This document shows positions 53,667 to 62,962 of a stretch of 64,000 nt of DNA, piece by piece. The translations under genes were made by a program, and so were the position numbers. Under the pieces are notes generated by a model. The model was not told the origin of the DNA and ran no database searches. It worked only from the letters and a program-made list of their open reading frames with translations. The stretch spans positions 1-64,000 of the forward strand of contig JAGQYI010000075.1 in the NCBI GenBank assembly GCA_020436165.1, read 5' to 3'. Source of the stretch: Cyclobacteriaceae bacterium. GTDB lineage: Bacteria > Bacteroidota > Bacteroidia > Cytophagales > Cyclobacteriaceae. How positions within the stretch are numbered: the first letter of the stretch is position 1; the number at the start of each line of letters is the position of its first letter.

Positions 53667-53753
53667 TTATTTACGCAGTTTCTTTCGGATAATATTTGCG
53701 GCTATTATTATAAGGGCCAGAATTAGAAATCCCCACCAATTTATGTCCTGCAT
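53667..53753 (-). CDS. 28-residue membrane miniprotein
   Basis: The minus-strand ATG at 53753 opens a 28-codon frame: a short WWG-containing N-terminus, an uninterrupted hydrophobic helix (FLILALIIIAANII) and a basic tail (RKKLRK), then TAA. This is the layout of a real single-pass small protein with positive-inside topology. It lies between the two-helix protein gene and the MscS gene. No family can be named, but short proteins of this form are common in Cytophagales. Confidence 0.55.
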   Translation of the reverse strand: MQDINWWGFLILALIIIAANIIRKKLRK

Positions 53754-53855
53754 TTTTAAATTTTTTGGTAAAAATTGTTTTAGCTCCAACTCAAAGTTGC
53801 AACAATTTTTATTCTAATATGAATGACATAAATTAGTAAAAAAACAAAATCATCT

Positions 53856-54692
53856 ATGGATACAAGCGAAATGACAGCCGATGCGCTGAAGTACAAAGAC
53901 TATGCAATAGACTTTATTATGAATTACGGCCCTAAGCTTATAGGTGCTATTGTAGTACTCATTATTGGCCTTTGGATAATTAAATTAATTACCAAAAGTG
54001 TAAATCGGGTAATGGTACGATCGAATGTGGACGATTCTCTTCGGCCATTTTTGAAAAGCCTGGTAAACTCTCTGTTAAAGGCCCTGCTGGTTATCAGCAT
54101 TATGGGAATGGTAGGTATAGAAATGACCTCCTTTATTGCCATTTTAGGTGCGGCCGGTCTGGCAGTCGGAATGGCGCTTTCAGGAACTTTGCAAAATTTT
54201 GCAGGTGGAGTTATGATCTTAATTTTCAAACCTTTTAAAGTCGGAGACTATATTGAAGCACAAGGATATGCTGGTTCGGTTAAATCTATTCAAATATTTA
54301 TAACCGTTTTAACCACTCCGGATAATAAGACCATAATTATTCCTAACGGTGGGCTTTCCAATGGTTCGGTAGTTAATTACAGCACACAAGATACTCGTAG
54401 GGTTGACTGGACATTTGGCGTTTCTTATGGTTCGGATATTGAGCATGTGCGCAAGGTAATTACGGGTTTGATTGAAGCAGATGAGAGAATTCTGAAAGAA
54501 CCTGCTCCACTGGTAAAAGTAACTGCATTGGCTGATAGCTCTGTAAATTTTGTTGTAAGAGGATGGGTTGTTCCTTCCGATTACTGGGATGTTTATTTTG
54601 CCATGAATGAAAATGTTTATACTAAATTCAATAAAGAAGGTATCGGTATTCCTTTCCCACAAATGGATGTGCATGTGAATAACGTTAAATAG
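53856..54692 (+). CDS. MscS-family mechanosensitive channel
   Basis: Membrane channel of 278 residues of the small-conductance type. Three helices (about 22-42, 63-85, 90-115), with the pore helix TM3 sequence LGAAGLAVGMALSGTLQNFAGGVMILIF showing the glycine/alanine packing of MscS. The beta domain (DYIEAQGYAGSVKSIQIF) and the C-terminal alpha/beta domain follow. It opens when membrane tension rises and releases solutes on osmotic downshock. Length matches E. coli MscS (286). It is followed after 25 bases by a DUF3078 gene. Confidence 0.95.
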   Translation: MDTSEMTADALKYKDYAIDFIMNYGPKLIGAIVVLIIGLWIIKLITKSVNRVMVRSNVDDSLRPFLKSLVNSLLKALLVISIMGMVGIEMTSFIAILGAAGLAVGMALSGTLQNFAGGVMILIFKPFKVGDYIEAQGYAGSVKSIQIFITVLTTPDNKTIIIPNGGLSNGSVVNYSTQDTRRVDWTFGVSYGSDIEHVRKVITGLIEADERILKEPAPLVKVTALADSSVNFVVRGWVVPSDYWDVYFAMNENVYTKFNKEGIGIPFPQMDVHVNNVK

Positions 54693-54717
54693 AATTTCTT
54701 AACTAAAAAATCAACTT

Positions 54718-55611
54718 ATGAACAAAAGAGTATTTAATCTGTTGGCACTAATCTTTTTTACAACCACCATTGCGTTTGGGCAGAATACCCAGCCCAAAGA
54801 CACCCTTTGGAAGGTAGGCGGGGCCATTGGGTTTAAGTTTAACCAGGTGGCGCTCACTAACTGGGCTGCAGGGGGTCAAAATTCATTGGCATGGAATGCA
54901 ACCTTTGATCTGAAAGCAGACTATAAAAAAGGTAATTGGAAATGGGATAATATGATCCATCTGGGCTATGGACTTTCTAAACAAGGCGATGATCCGCTGA
55001 ATAAAACGGATGATCAAATTCTTCTTACCTCTAATCTTGGGTATAATTTAAAAGGAGCCTGGTTTGCAAGTTTTGACCTAAACTTTAGGACACAGTTTAC
55101 CGATGGATACAACTTACCCAATGACTCTGTAGTAGTTTCTACGTTTATGTCGCCCGGTTATTTAGTAGCCGGTTTTGGTATAGGCTATAAGCCTAACGAT
55201 GATTTTGTTTTGATGATTAACCCATTATCCAACAAAACGGTATTTGTATTGGACGATGTGCTTTCTGCGCAAGGGGCATACGGAGTAGATCCTAATTCAA
55301 ATGCAAAAGCAACTTTTGGTGCGTTTTTGTCTTTGTATTACAAAAAGGAGATTGTGAAAAACGTAACGTTTAACACGCTTTACACCATGTACGGCCAATA
55401 CGACAATCTTGCCGCATGGGATATAAACTGGGACCTTATTCTTGATTTCAAGATCAACGAATTTTTGTCGGCTAACTTTACAACCAACCTGATCTATGAC
55501 CAGGATGTAAAAATTCCTGTTGATAGAACCGGAGATGGAGTAAAGGAAAGCTTTGGTCCAAGAACCCAGTTTAGGCAGGCGCTGGGAATAGGCCTTGCGG
55601 CTAAGTTCTAA
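54718..55611 (+). CDS. DUF3078 outer-membrane protein
   Basis: Protein of 297 residues with a signal peptide (ending TIAFGQ) and a DUF3078 barrel (WKVGGAIGFKFNQVALTNWAAGGQ, then repeated amphipathic strands, aromatic end GLAAKF). Function is unknown. It lies 25 bases after mscS and ends at a strong bidirectional terminator. Confidence 0.9.
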   Translation: MNKRVFNLLALIFFTTTIAFGQNTQPKDTLWKVGGAIGFKFNQVALTNWAAGGQNSLAWNATFDLKADYKKGNWKWDNMIHLGYGLSKQGDDPLNKTDDQILLTSNLGYNLKGAWFASFDLNFRTQFTDGYNLPNDSVVVSTFMSPGYLVAGFGIGYKPNDDFVLMINPLSNKTVFVLDDVLSAQGAYGVDPNSNAKATFGAFLSLYYKKEIVKNVTFNTLYTMYGQYDNLAAWDINWDLILDFKINEFLSANFTTNLIYDQDVKIPVDRTGDGVKESFGPRTQFRQALGIGLAAKF

Positions 55612-55612
55612 T

Positions 55613-55643
55613 AAAAAAGGCTGAGTTTAACTCAGCCTTTTTT
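55613..55643. terminator. Bidirectional terminator between DUF3078 and S9 peptidase
   Basis: AAAAAAGGCTGAG and CTCAGCCTTTTTT pair around TTTAA with perfect symmetry, giving T-tracts on both strands. It separates the convergent genes ending at 55611 and 55666. Confidence 0.9.
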
Positions 55644-55665
55644 ATGCTCTTTTAATCATTAACTG

Positions 55666-57549
55666 CTACAAAGTATCCTTTAACCATTTAAAGAATTCGC
55701 TTTGCCAAATAATGGCATTTTGAGGGTTCAATACCCAATGGTTTTCGTCCGGGAAGTAAAGCAGCTTGCTCTTGATTCCTTTTACCTGAGCTGCAGTAAA
55801 GGCAGCAAGCCCCTGGCCAATGGGAACCCTGTAATCTCTTCCTCCCTGTACAATTAAAATTGGCGTATTCCATTTATCCACCAGTTCAATGGGATTAAAC
55901 TCAGTGTACCCTTTTGGAGTTGGGTTTTGCCAGTAAGGGCCACCAATATCTTTATTTACAAAGAATAACTCCTCAGTTGTACCGTACATACTTCTGGTGT
56001 CGAAAACGCCATCATGTGCAATAAAAGTTTTAAAACGGTTTTCATGAATGCCTGCCAGGTAAAAAACAGAGTAACCTCCGTAGCTGGCTCCAACTGCTCC
56101 AAGCCTGTTCTTATCCACATAAGGCTCTTTGCTTACATCATCAATGGCCGAAAGGTAGTCACGCATGGGTTGGCCTCCCCAGTCTCCACTAATTTCTTCG
56201 TTCCATTTAACTCCATGGCCTGGCATGCCTCTTCGGTTTGGAGCTACTACAATGTAACCATTAGCAGCCATTAGCTGGAAGTTCCAACGGAACGAATAAA
56301 ACTGGCTTAATGGAGATTGTGGCCCTCCCTGGCAATACAAAAGCGTTGGATATTTTTTGGATGCATCAAAATCAGGAGGATAAATTACCCAGGTTAACAT
56401 TTCCTTACCATCGGTGGTTTTCACCATTCTTTTCTCCACCTTGCTTAGCTTTATTTTACTGTAAATAGCATCGTTGGCGTGGGTTAGTTGGGTCATTTCA
56501 CCTGTTTTCAGGTTGACAGTATAAAGCTCTGTGGCGTGGTTCATATCGGTGCGCGTTACCACCATAGTAGTGCCAACCTGCCCAACAGCACTGCTTACAT
56601 CAAATTGTCCATTGGTAATTTGTTTAACAGTAGCATTGCCTTTCTTTGGAATAGCGGTTTCAAATAATTGCTGCGTTCCATTGGTGGGGGCAATAAAATA
56701 GATCTTCTTACCATCCGTACTCCAGGAAAAGCTAAAAACAGTTTCATCCCAATTAGAAGTAAGATTGGTTTTAATGCCATCTTTTTCAACAATGATGTCA
56801 TTTTTATCGGATTCATATCCTGCTTCATCCATTTGAAGGTATGCCAGCGTACCATTTTTTGAAACGGCCGGCTGGGTGTCATAGCCCGGGTTATCGGCAG
56901 TTAAATCAATGGTTTTTTTAGATGCAAGATCATAGGCGTATATGTCGCTATTGGTGCTTTGCGCATATTCAGTTCCAAATTGTTTTTTGGATACATACAG
57001 CACTTGTGTTCCATCGTTGTTCCACACATAATCTTCTGATCCGCCAAAGGGTTGCTGAGGACAATCGTAAGGCTCGTTTGGCATTAGGTCAGTCATTTCC
57101 CCAGTGGCCAAATCCTTTACAAATACATGACTATACGCGCCATCTTCCCAGGTATCCCAGTGGCGATACCCAAGACTATTGTAAATATATACGTCTGATT
57201 TTTTAAGTTCAGGATAAAGTTCGCTACCCTTTACCTTATTGATTTTGACATCTTGCGTAACAATTTTGTACTTACCGTCCGGAGATATTTTTGAATCGGT
57301 TAATAAACCGTCAGTATTACTAATCTCTGTGGCATCACCTCCTGAAATGGCTATTTGATATGTTTTTGATGACCTGCTGTTATCGGCAACATCGTAAACG
57401 GTTGTCCGGTAAATTACATACTTGCCATCGTTGGTAATCCCAATCGGTGAAACACGATTAAGTTTCCAGAGAAGTTCCGGAGTCATTACCTGCGCGCTTG
57501 CAGTTAAGTAAAGCGACAGGATGCTTAGAATTAAAAATATACGTTTCAT
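55666..57549 (-). CDS. S9 family peptidase (prolyl oligopeptidase type)
   Basis: Secreted serine peptidase of 627 residues with a signal peptide (ending LTASAQ), an N-terminal beta propeller (WD40-like PD40 repeats, about 25-370) and a C-terminal alpha/beta hydrolase. Catalytic serine lies in GASYGGYS, the aspartate in IVQGGRDYRVP and the histidine in DENHWV. Family members cleave short peptides, often after proline, or act as acylaminoacyl peptidases. It is a single gene. Confidence 0.94.
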   Translation of the reverse strand: MKRIFLILSILSLYLTASAQVMTPELLWKLNRVSPIGITNDGKYVIYRTTVYDVADNSRSSKTYQIAISGGDATEISNTDGLLTDSKISPDGKYKIVTQDVKINKVKGSELYPELKKSDVYIYNSLGYRHWDTWEDGAYSHVFVKDLATGEMTDLMPNEPYDCPQQPFGGSEDYVWNNDGTQVLYVSKKQFGTEYAQSTNSDIYAYDLASKKTIDLTADNPGYDTQPAVSKNGTLAYLQMDEAGYESDKNDIIVEKDGIKTNLTSNWDETVFSFSWSTDGKKIYFIAPTNGTQQLFETAIPKKGNATVKQITNGQFDVSSAVGQVGTTMVVTRTDMNHATELYTVNLKTGEMTQLTHANDAIYSKIKLSKVEKRMVKTTDGKEMLTWVIYPPDFDASKKYPTLLYCQGGPQSPLSQFYSFRWNFQLMAANGYIVVAPNRRGMPGHGVKWNEEISGDWGGQPMRDYLSAIDDVSKEPYVDKNRLGAVGASYGGYSVFYLAGIHENRFKTFIAHDGVFDTRSMYGTTEELFFVNKDIGGPYWQNPTPKGYTEFNPIELVDKWNTPILIVQGGRDYRVPIGQGLAAFTAAQVKGIKSKLLYFPDENHWVLNPQNAIIWQSEFFKWLKDTL

Positions 57550-57613
57550 ATTATTTTAAGAATGGTTAAAATTCAACAGATTGTTGAAGTTGGTTCGGCA
57601 CTACAGAGTTAGC

Positions 57614-58204
57614 TTATTTTTTAGCAAATCTGTAACCGGCTGTAAAAATAAATGTGGGTATAACCCCGATGTTTTCATAGCCAAAAGGTACAATAATAGG
57701 AACTTCGAAACGCAGGTCGAATGGGCTTTTGAACGTATGACCCAAACCAATGTCGAAGATGACACCTCCCGTACTACCTGATTCTGATTGCATACTGCCG
57801 CCATTGGGCAACGGAGTACCCAGGCTGGTATCAGTATCGCTTCTTTCTTCCCAGTCGGCATTAATAAATGCAAGGCCGGTACCTGCAATAAAGAATAACT
57901 TAGCCTGGTCAGGATAATGGTTGAACAACCAATTTGCCTGAGCGCCAAGTACAAATACTTTTGTGGTTTCAACATACGTATTGAAACCATTGTCTGAGGT
58001 TTCGGTTGATTTACCTCCAAAAATCACAAGACCCATTTCCATAGATGGCTGAAGTCTGTAATTGAATCCTAAACCGTAAGCGAGTCCACCACTTATATCG
58101 GTTCCTAACCCACCGCGAATTCCAAATGTTTCATCCTGGTTGTTTTGCCCAACAGCAGTTAAATAAAAAAACAACATGCCAACAAGAGTTATAAGCTTTT
58201 TCAT
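57614..58204 (-). CDS. Outer-membrane beta-barrel protein
   Basis: Small barrel of 196 residues with a signal peptide (ending LTAVGQ), a glycine-rich first strand (GIRGGLGTDISGGLAYGLGFNYRL) and alternating strands ending PTFIFTAGYRFAKK. It fits the OmpA/porin-like small barrel group. No ligand can be assigned. Confidence 0.82.
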   Translation of the reverse strand: MKKLITLVGMLFFYLTAVGQNNQDETFGIRGGLGTDISGGLAYGLGFNYRLQPSMEMGLVIFGGKSTETSDNGFNTYVETTKVFVLGAQANWLFNHYPDQAKLFFIAGTGLAFINADWEERSDTDTSLGTPLPNGGSMQSESGSTGGVIFDIGLGHTFKSPFDLRFEVPIIVPFGYENIGVIPTFIFTAGYRFAKK

Positions 58205-58313
58205 ATCAGTTAAATTTTTGTTAAAAGCCAGATCTTGTAATTTTTTCTTTAGATCAACACAAGCACTGTTAAATGAACCTGTATTTGACCTGACTAAATT
58301 TACTCAAAAAAAC

Positions 58314-58805
58314 TTATTTATCTACCTTAAAGCTTTGGTTACTAAAAGGTTGGTTGGAAGGTATTTTAACTACGTTAAAGCCGAAGTTAACCGTTTGGTG
58401 GCATTTGTTGCAGGTATTGGTGAGTAGCATAAAGCTATTCTTAAAAAGCAAGGTGTCCTGTTTTTCAATTGCAAAATTTATACTGTCAAGGGCCGGGGTA
58501 ATCATCCCTAATTCCTTACGCTCAGGTCGGTCCGTTTCAAAGGTCCGGATGTCTTCAATCGATTCCATTATTTCATGCACTTCAAAATCTGCCAGTTTCC
58601 AGTTTTGGTTTTTACCTGCGTACCACAATTTGATATGATGTGCCTGAATGCTACTCATAAATTCTCCAAAACCGGGTTTGTAAGTGGTAGCCAGTTTTGT
58701 TTTTAAACTATCAATTTGGGCTTGTAATTCTTCAGAATGGTTGGGGGATGTAGTGCAACCAACAAAGCATAAGATACTCGGGATTAGAAGCAAATGATAT
58801 TTCAT
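58314..58805 (-). CDS. Lipoprotein with a single CxxCH haem motif
   Basis: Protein of 163 residues lipidated at Cys17 (CFVGCTT). A predicted helical bundle (about 25-125) is followed by TCNKCHQTV, with Cys132, Cys135 and His136 as a c-type haem site. This suggests a cytochrome c' type or simple monohaem protein at the envelope. No axial methionine is evident near it, although methionines occur earlier (MSSIQ, IMESIED). It has no cytochrome maturation genes nearby except DsbD far upstream. Confidence 0.75.
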   Translation of the reverse strand: MKYHLLLIPSILCFVGCTTSPNHSEELQAQIDSLKTKLATTYKPGFGEFMSSIQAHHIKLWYAGKNQNWKLADFEVHEIMESIEDIRTFETDRPERKELGMITPALDSINFAIEKQDTLLFKNSFMLLTNTCNKCHQTVNFGFNVVKIPSNQPFSNQSFKVDK

Positions 58806-58839
58806 TTGCTAAAGGTAAAGATTGGCTTATTATCCCAAA

Positions 58840-58873
58840 AATAAAGCCGCTTGAATATTCAAACGGCTTTATT
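58840..58873. terminator. Bidirectional terminator after the exported protein gene
   Basis: AATAAAGCCG pairs with CGGCTTTATT, and the loop itself contains the palindrome TTGAATATTCAA. On the minus strand it is followed by TTTTTGG. It lies 22 bases after the stop at 58895. Confidence 0.8.
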
Positions 58874-58894
58874 ATAAAAGCAAGTTCTTGTGGT

Positions 58895-59779
58895 TTATCT
58901 AAGTGCAATTAGTTCATTAACAATTTTTGTGTTGGCTTGCTTTAACACATCCATAGCGTCATTGTAGTATTTTTGCTCGTCAATGGTTAGCTGCAATACT
59001 GCACGCGAATAACGCGATAGCTGTGTTTCATCAATAGATTTGAGCTCACCTGCAGCCCCTTCTTTATATATATTTTTGTTGATTTTTATTTCACCCTTAT
59101 CTTTTTTGGAAACCCAAATATCAAGACCTGAATGCCAGAATACCTGCACACCCGGATAAAATGCAACCTTTGTTTTATTGTATATCTTACCTAAGAAATT
59201 ATCCTCGGTCTTGCTGGCATTTGCAGCAATATATCCTGAGTTTACAAGATAATTAACTGTAACAAGCCTTTCTTTTTTGTCTTGGGCAGCATAACCGGCA
59301 AAGTATTGGTCATTAAATTTTAAGAAGGGCCCACCACCTGCCGAAACAGTTATGGTACTAATAGAACTATATGCCTGGTAATAGTCGACATCTACCTTAA
59401 AATTCTCTGATGGCTTTACATACTGTTGCATGCTTTCCTTAATGTTTTTCTTTGTGTTGTATTTGGTTACAGACAAACCTTTGCTTTCCAGCTTTTCTAC
59501 AAAATCTGCATAGGCATCGTTTGTGATTTTTTGCATAAGCTCTTCAGTAAGACCTGTGGTCATTACTTTAAGTGCAGATTTAGCCCCATTAAAGTTGGTT
59601 CGGGATTGCGTACTGGCAGACTTGGCTTCGCTGGTCGTAAAACTTACAGCAAATTCTGCTAGTTTAACTGATTCAAGATCTTTAAAGAACTTTTTGTTTG
59701 TAACCGTCAATTCTTCCTGGGCAACTGCCCAATTTACAGAACTCAATAATAACAGAGTGGATAAGAGGTAAGTTTTCAT
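58895..59779 (-). CDS. Exported protein of unknown function
   Basis: Protein of about 294 residues with a signal peptide (MKTYLLSTLLLLSSVNWAVAQ). I use the ATG at 59779; another ATG at 59794 would add five residues, and the longer frame to 59857 begins in a GC-rich hairpin. The body is predicted mixed alpha/beta with no domain I recognise. A glycine-serine stretch (STITVSAGGGPFLKF) lies in the middle. It follows a gene for another exported protein of similar size (59892-60866), and both may belong to one family, though the similarity is weak by eye. Confidence 0.75.
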   Translation of the reverse strand: MKTYLLSTLLLLSSVNWAVAQEELTVTNKKFFKDLESVKLAEFAVSFTTSEAKSASTQSRTNFNGAKSALKVMTTGLTEELMQKITNDAYADFVEKLESKGLSVTKYNTKKNIKESMQQYVKPSENFKVDVDYYQAYSSISTITVSAGGGPFLKFNDQYFAGYAAQDKKERLVTVNYLVNSGYIAANASKTEDNFLGKIYNKTKVAFYPGVQVFWHSGLDIWVSKKDKGEIKINKNIYKEGAAGELKSIDETQLSRYSRAVLQLTIDEQKYYNDAMDVLKQANTKIVNELIALR

Positions 59780-59828
59780 GCTTAAAGGTTTCATAGTAGT
59801 TGTGTTTACAGGTTGTTGTTTAAAATAA

Positions 59829-59847
59829 CCCCCGCCCAAGGCGGGGG
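59829..59847. repeat. GC-rich hairpin between two exported-protein genes
   Basis: CCCCCGCC pairs perfectly with GGCGGGGG over CAA. It lies between the stop at 59892 and the ATG at 59779. On the minus strand it is followed by TTATTTTAAA, so it may terminate or attenuate read-through from the upstream gene. Confidence 0.55.
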
Positions 59848-59891
59848 GCTCCCTCATTTATTTCCTCAAAGCCACTTGGGAGCAATTTCTT

Positions 59892-60866
59892 TTATTTTCC
59901 AGGAGAAAAATTGTTTTTAAATCTATTTAGCAAGATATCTGTCAGCTTTTGAGTAACTACATCAAACCCGTCAATGTTTATGTCTTTGACACCACTTTTT
60001 TTATCAACAAGGGCAAAAGTGATTGGGTTTTTAAGTACCAATGGGGCGTTGGAATAATAGATACCCTTAAGAATAAATTTTTGATATGCGCCATAATCAT
60101 GGTCTGGCATAGGGTTATAGCCATGAAGAACCTCGGTAATAGATAATAGGTTTAAGTCCTTACCCTCAAGCGCCACTTCTATTTTAACGGTTAAAAGCGC
60201 ATCTAAATCAAGCTCTTTCAACAATTCTCCAATGTCTTCCACAGTAGTTTTGTCAGCTCCTCCATACTCACCTGCTTCAGTAATTAATCTATAGCCTACA
60301 GGTACTGCCGGATTTTTATCGTAGGTTTTTTGAAGGTATCCGGCAAAGCCTTTAGTAAACTTAGCGAGTCCCCCCATTTTAATCTCTTTGTTTTCATAGG
60401 CTTGCTTTTTAGCATCCGTATCAAGAAACACATCAGGGGTAAGTAAGCTGATGCCTTGTTTGGTAAACTCTTGCACAAGAGCGGGCAGGGCTTTTTCATA
60501 GAACTGTGTTACAAAGGTTTCAGAACCAGCAGGAGTAAGGTAATCCTCTTTTCGGGTATACGATCCCCAACCGTCTTTCCCAGCTCCGCTAAGTTCAATC
60601 CAGTTTCTGTCTACCAGAAAATAAGTAAGTATGCCAACCCTTTTAAGCTTGGGGGTTAGGTCGTCAGGGATATCGTACCCCTTTTTCCGAAGCTTATTCG
60701 AAAACTGATTGATTTGAATGGTGTAGGAGTTGACATCTTCCGTAACTAGTTTTTCAAGTTTCGCATCAGGCATTTGAGCCAATTCAGAAATAGTTTTTTG
60801 CGCTTTTGTAGTATCAATACCTAAAAGCATCAAAGCAATTGATAAAATGATCTTAATGGTTTTCAT
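59892..60866 (-). CDS. Exported protein of unknown function
   Basis: Protein of 324 residues with a signal peptide (MKTIKIILSIALMLLGIDTTKAQ). I start it at the ATG at 60866, since the longer frame to 60947 would place 27 residues ahead of the signal peptide. The body is mixed alpha/beta with DGWGSYTRKEDYLTP and LITEAGEYGGAD segments; no domain is recognised. It is encoded just upstream of a second exported protein of similar length, with a GC-rich hairpin between them. Confidence 0.75.
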   Translation of the reverse strand: MKTIKIILSIALMLLGIDTTKAQKTISELAQMPDAKLEKLVTEDVNSYTIQINQFSNKLRKKGYDIPDDLTPKLKRVGILTYFLVDRNWIELSGAGKDGWGSYTRKEDYLTPAGSETFVTQFYEKALPALVQEFTKQGISLLTPDVFLDTDAKKQAYENKEIKMGGLAKFTKGFAGYLQKTYDKNPAVPVGYRLITEAGEYGGADKTTVEDIGELLKELDLDALLTVKIEVALEGKDLNLLSITEVLHGYNPMPDHDYGAYQKFILKGIYYSNAPLVLKNPITFALVDKKSGVKDINIDGFDVVTQKLTDILLNRFKNNFSPGK

Positions 60867-61174
60867 TATTTCCAGGGTTAAAAAGTATTTATTAGAAGAT
60901 TTTTCTTTTGTTTTTAGTCTCTTCAGCGCATCATTATTGAAATACAATATGATTTCCGGGTTTTTGGGAAGACGAGCTCTTACCTACTATTTTGCTTGTT
61001 TATATTGGGGCTAAAGAGAAAGGAGAAGCGTAGTGCTTTAACGGCTTTAAAATTTTTCATGACTTTGAGGTTTAATAAATTTTTTTACTCAAAGTTCCTT
61101 TAGTATTTTCATGCTTCACCTCGTGGTTTTCCGGTATATACTTCATGGTATTTCGGTAAATTGAAGATTTTTAT
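60867..61174. other. Divergent intergenic region before the TPR kinase
   Basis: 308 bases, AT-rich. I see no clear consensus promoter. A 26-codon minus-strand frame (60980-61060, starting MKNFKAVKALRFSFLF) has a basic, hydrophobic character but no clear ribosome-binding site, and I do not call it a gene. Confidence 0.4.
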
Positions 61175-62962
61175 ATGAAGAAACTTTCCTTATTACTGTC
61201 ATTTCTTTTGATGACATCCACTTTTTCAAAGGCTCAACAACCAGATAGTTTAAGCATTAAGCAAAATATAGATAGTATCATCGTGCATGGCCAGGAACTA
61301 ATTGGAAAGAGTACCCAATTACTTTTGAACAGGATGAACTATGCATTGGAAACCTCTAAAAAATATGGTTGGAAAAACCATGAAGCCGAAGCATATATGT
61401 ATTTAGGAATGGGCAATTACTATTTGGCCGATTTTCCAAAGGCATTAGAAAACTACTATAAGAGTCTTGAGCTTTTTGAGGAGTTAAAATACGATCAGGG
61501 AGTTGCACAAGTATCTAATGAACTAGGAGTATTTTATTCCAAGCAGGAAGATTACGAAAAATCATTGAAGTTTTACAAAAAGGCTCAGGAAATAGCCAGC
61601 AAGAATAATTTTAATAAAGAACTAGCAATTAGTTTGTCAAACCAGGCCATGAGTTATTTTAAACGAGGAATGTATAATGAGTCATTACCGCTAATGCATA
61701 AGGCGTTAGAAATAAAAACTGCTATTAACGATTCTATTGGGATGGGTTATGAGTTGAAGCGTATCGCCACGTATCATTTTGTAAAAGAGAATTATCCAGA
61801 AGGACTAGAATACCTTAATCGTTCTACGGCTATACGTACCAAAATTGGAGATAAAAATGGCATTGCAATTAATACGGTAACTATAGCTGAAATGTACCAG
61901 GGTAGGGGTCAATATGAAAAGGCAATTAGGTATTTCAAAGAAACCTACAAACAAGCAAAGGAGATTGCATATGCGGATTTAGCACAGTACACATTAGAAA
62001 TGATGAAGCAGTGCTATGCTGCTCTTGGTAACTACAAGTTGGCCTATGAGTATCAGGTGCAGGCAAGGGACATGGCTGACAGCATTTTTAATGAACAAAA
62101 ATCCAAAGCGGTTTTAGAGTTGGAGACCAAGTATGAAACGGCCAAGAAAGAACAGCTGCTTGCAGAGCAAGAATTGAGCCTTGCAAATAAGGAAACCGAG
62201 TTAAAAGCCAAACAATCTCAAGTAATAGGATTGGTTGGCGGAATTATAATCCTTGTTCTTTTTGGTCTTATTTTTTACAACGCTTATAAGAATAGGCAAG
62301 ATCAAAAAATGCAATTAGCCATTCTTGAAGAAAAAGAAAGAGGCTTTGAAAGCGTTATTCAAGCCACTGAAGAAGAACGTAAGCGCATTAGCAAAGACCT
62401 GCACGATGGCATTGGCCAGCAACTAAGTGCTTTAAAAATGGGATTGCAGACAATTTCCGGTAATATAAAAGATCAGGATCAAAAAGAAGGTCTTTTAAGA
62501 ATCACAGAGCAATTCAGTAAGTCGGCAGAGGAGGTTAGGCAGATTTCCCACCAAATGATGCCTCGTACACTTTTAGAGAACGGATTGGTGGAAGCCATAG
62601 AAGATTTGCTAAAAAACAGTTTCCAATTCTCGGAAATGGAGTATACGTTTGAGCATCATAACGTGGAAAACGAACGCTTTGAAGAGCGAATTGAAATAAG
62701 TTTATACAGGGTGTTGCAGGAGTTGATCCATAATATCATTAAACATTCAGGAGCTAGCGAGGTATCGGTCCAGTTGCTTAAAAATAAAGGTAAGCTTTTA
62801 CTTTTTGTAGAAGATAATGGAATAGGAATGAAGAACACCTCAGGAGGAGGTCATGGTCTTGTAAATATTACCAGTCGACTGGATATGGTAAAAGGATCGG
62901 TGAATTATGAACCTAGCCCTGCAAGTGGTACATCTGTAACCGTAACTGTACCTGTGGCATGA
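61175..62962 (+). CDS. NarL-type sensor kinase with TPR domain
   Basis: Protein of 595 residues: signal peptide (ending SKAQQ), about six tetratricopeptide repeats (about 60-300), coiled coil (LETKYETAKKEQ onward), one membrane helix (about 347-367), HisKA_3 domain with the phospho-acceptor His in RISKDLHDGIGQQL and a HATPase domain (ELIHNIIKHSGAS, DNGIGM). The TPR part is probably periplasmic. It overlaps its response regulator by four bases (ATGA). It shares the linker motif TKYETAKKEQ with the LytS-type kinase at 26271-28226. Confidence 0.94.
   Translation: MKKLSLLLSFLLMTSTFSKAQQPDSLSIKQNIDSIIVHGQELIGKSTQLLLNRMNYALETSKKYGWKNHEAEAYMYLGMGNYYLADFPKALENYYKSLELFEELKYDQGVAQVSNELGVFYSKQEDYEKSLKFYKKAQEIASKNNFNKELAISLSNQAMSYFKRGMYNESLPLMHKALEIKTAINDSIGMGYELKRIATYHFVKENYPEGLEYLNRSTAIRTKIGDKNGIAINTVTIAEMYQGRGQYEKAIRYFKETYKQAKEIAYADLAQYTLEMMKQCYAALGNYKLAYEYQVQARDMADSIFNEQKSKAVLELETKYETAKKEQLLAEQELSLANKETELKAKQSQVIGLVGGIIILVLFGLIFYNAYKNRQDQKMQLAILEEKERGFESVIQATEEERKRISKDLHDGIGQQLSALKMGLQTISGNIKDQDQKEGLLRITEQFSKSAEEVRQISHQMMPRTLLENGLVEAIEDLLKNSFQFSEMEYTFEHHNVENERFEERIEISLYRVLQELIHNIIKHSGASEVSVQLLKNKGKLLLFVEDNGIGMKNTSGGGHGLVNITSRLDMVKGSVNYEPSPASGTSVTVTVPVA

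Noticed and set aside
60980-61060. 26-codon minus-strand frame upstream of the exported-protein operon
   Set aside because: No ribosome-binding site or conserved pattern visible; composition is suggestive but not enough to call a gene.
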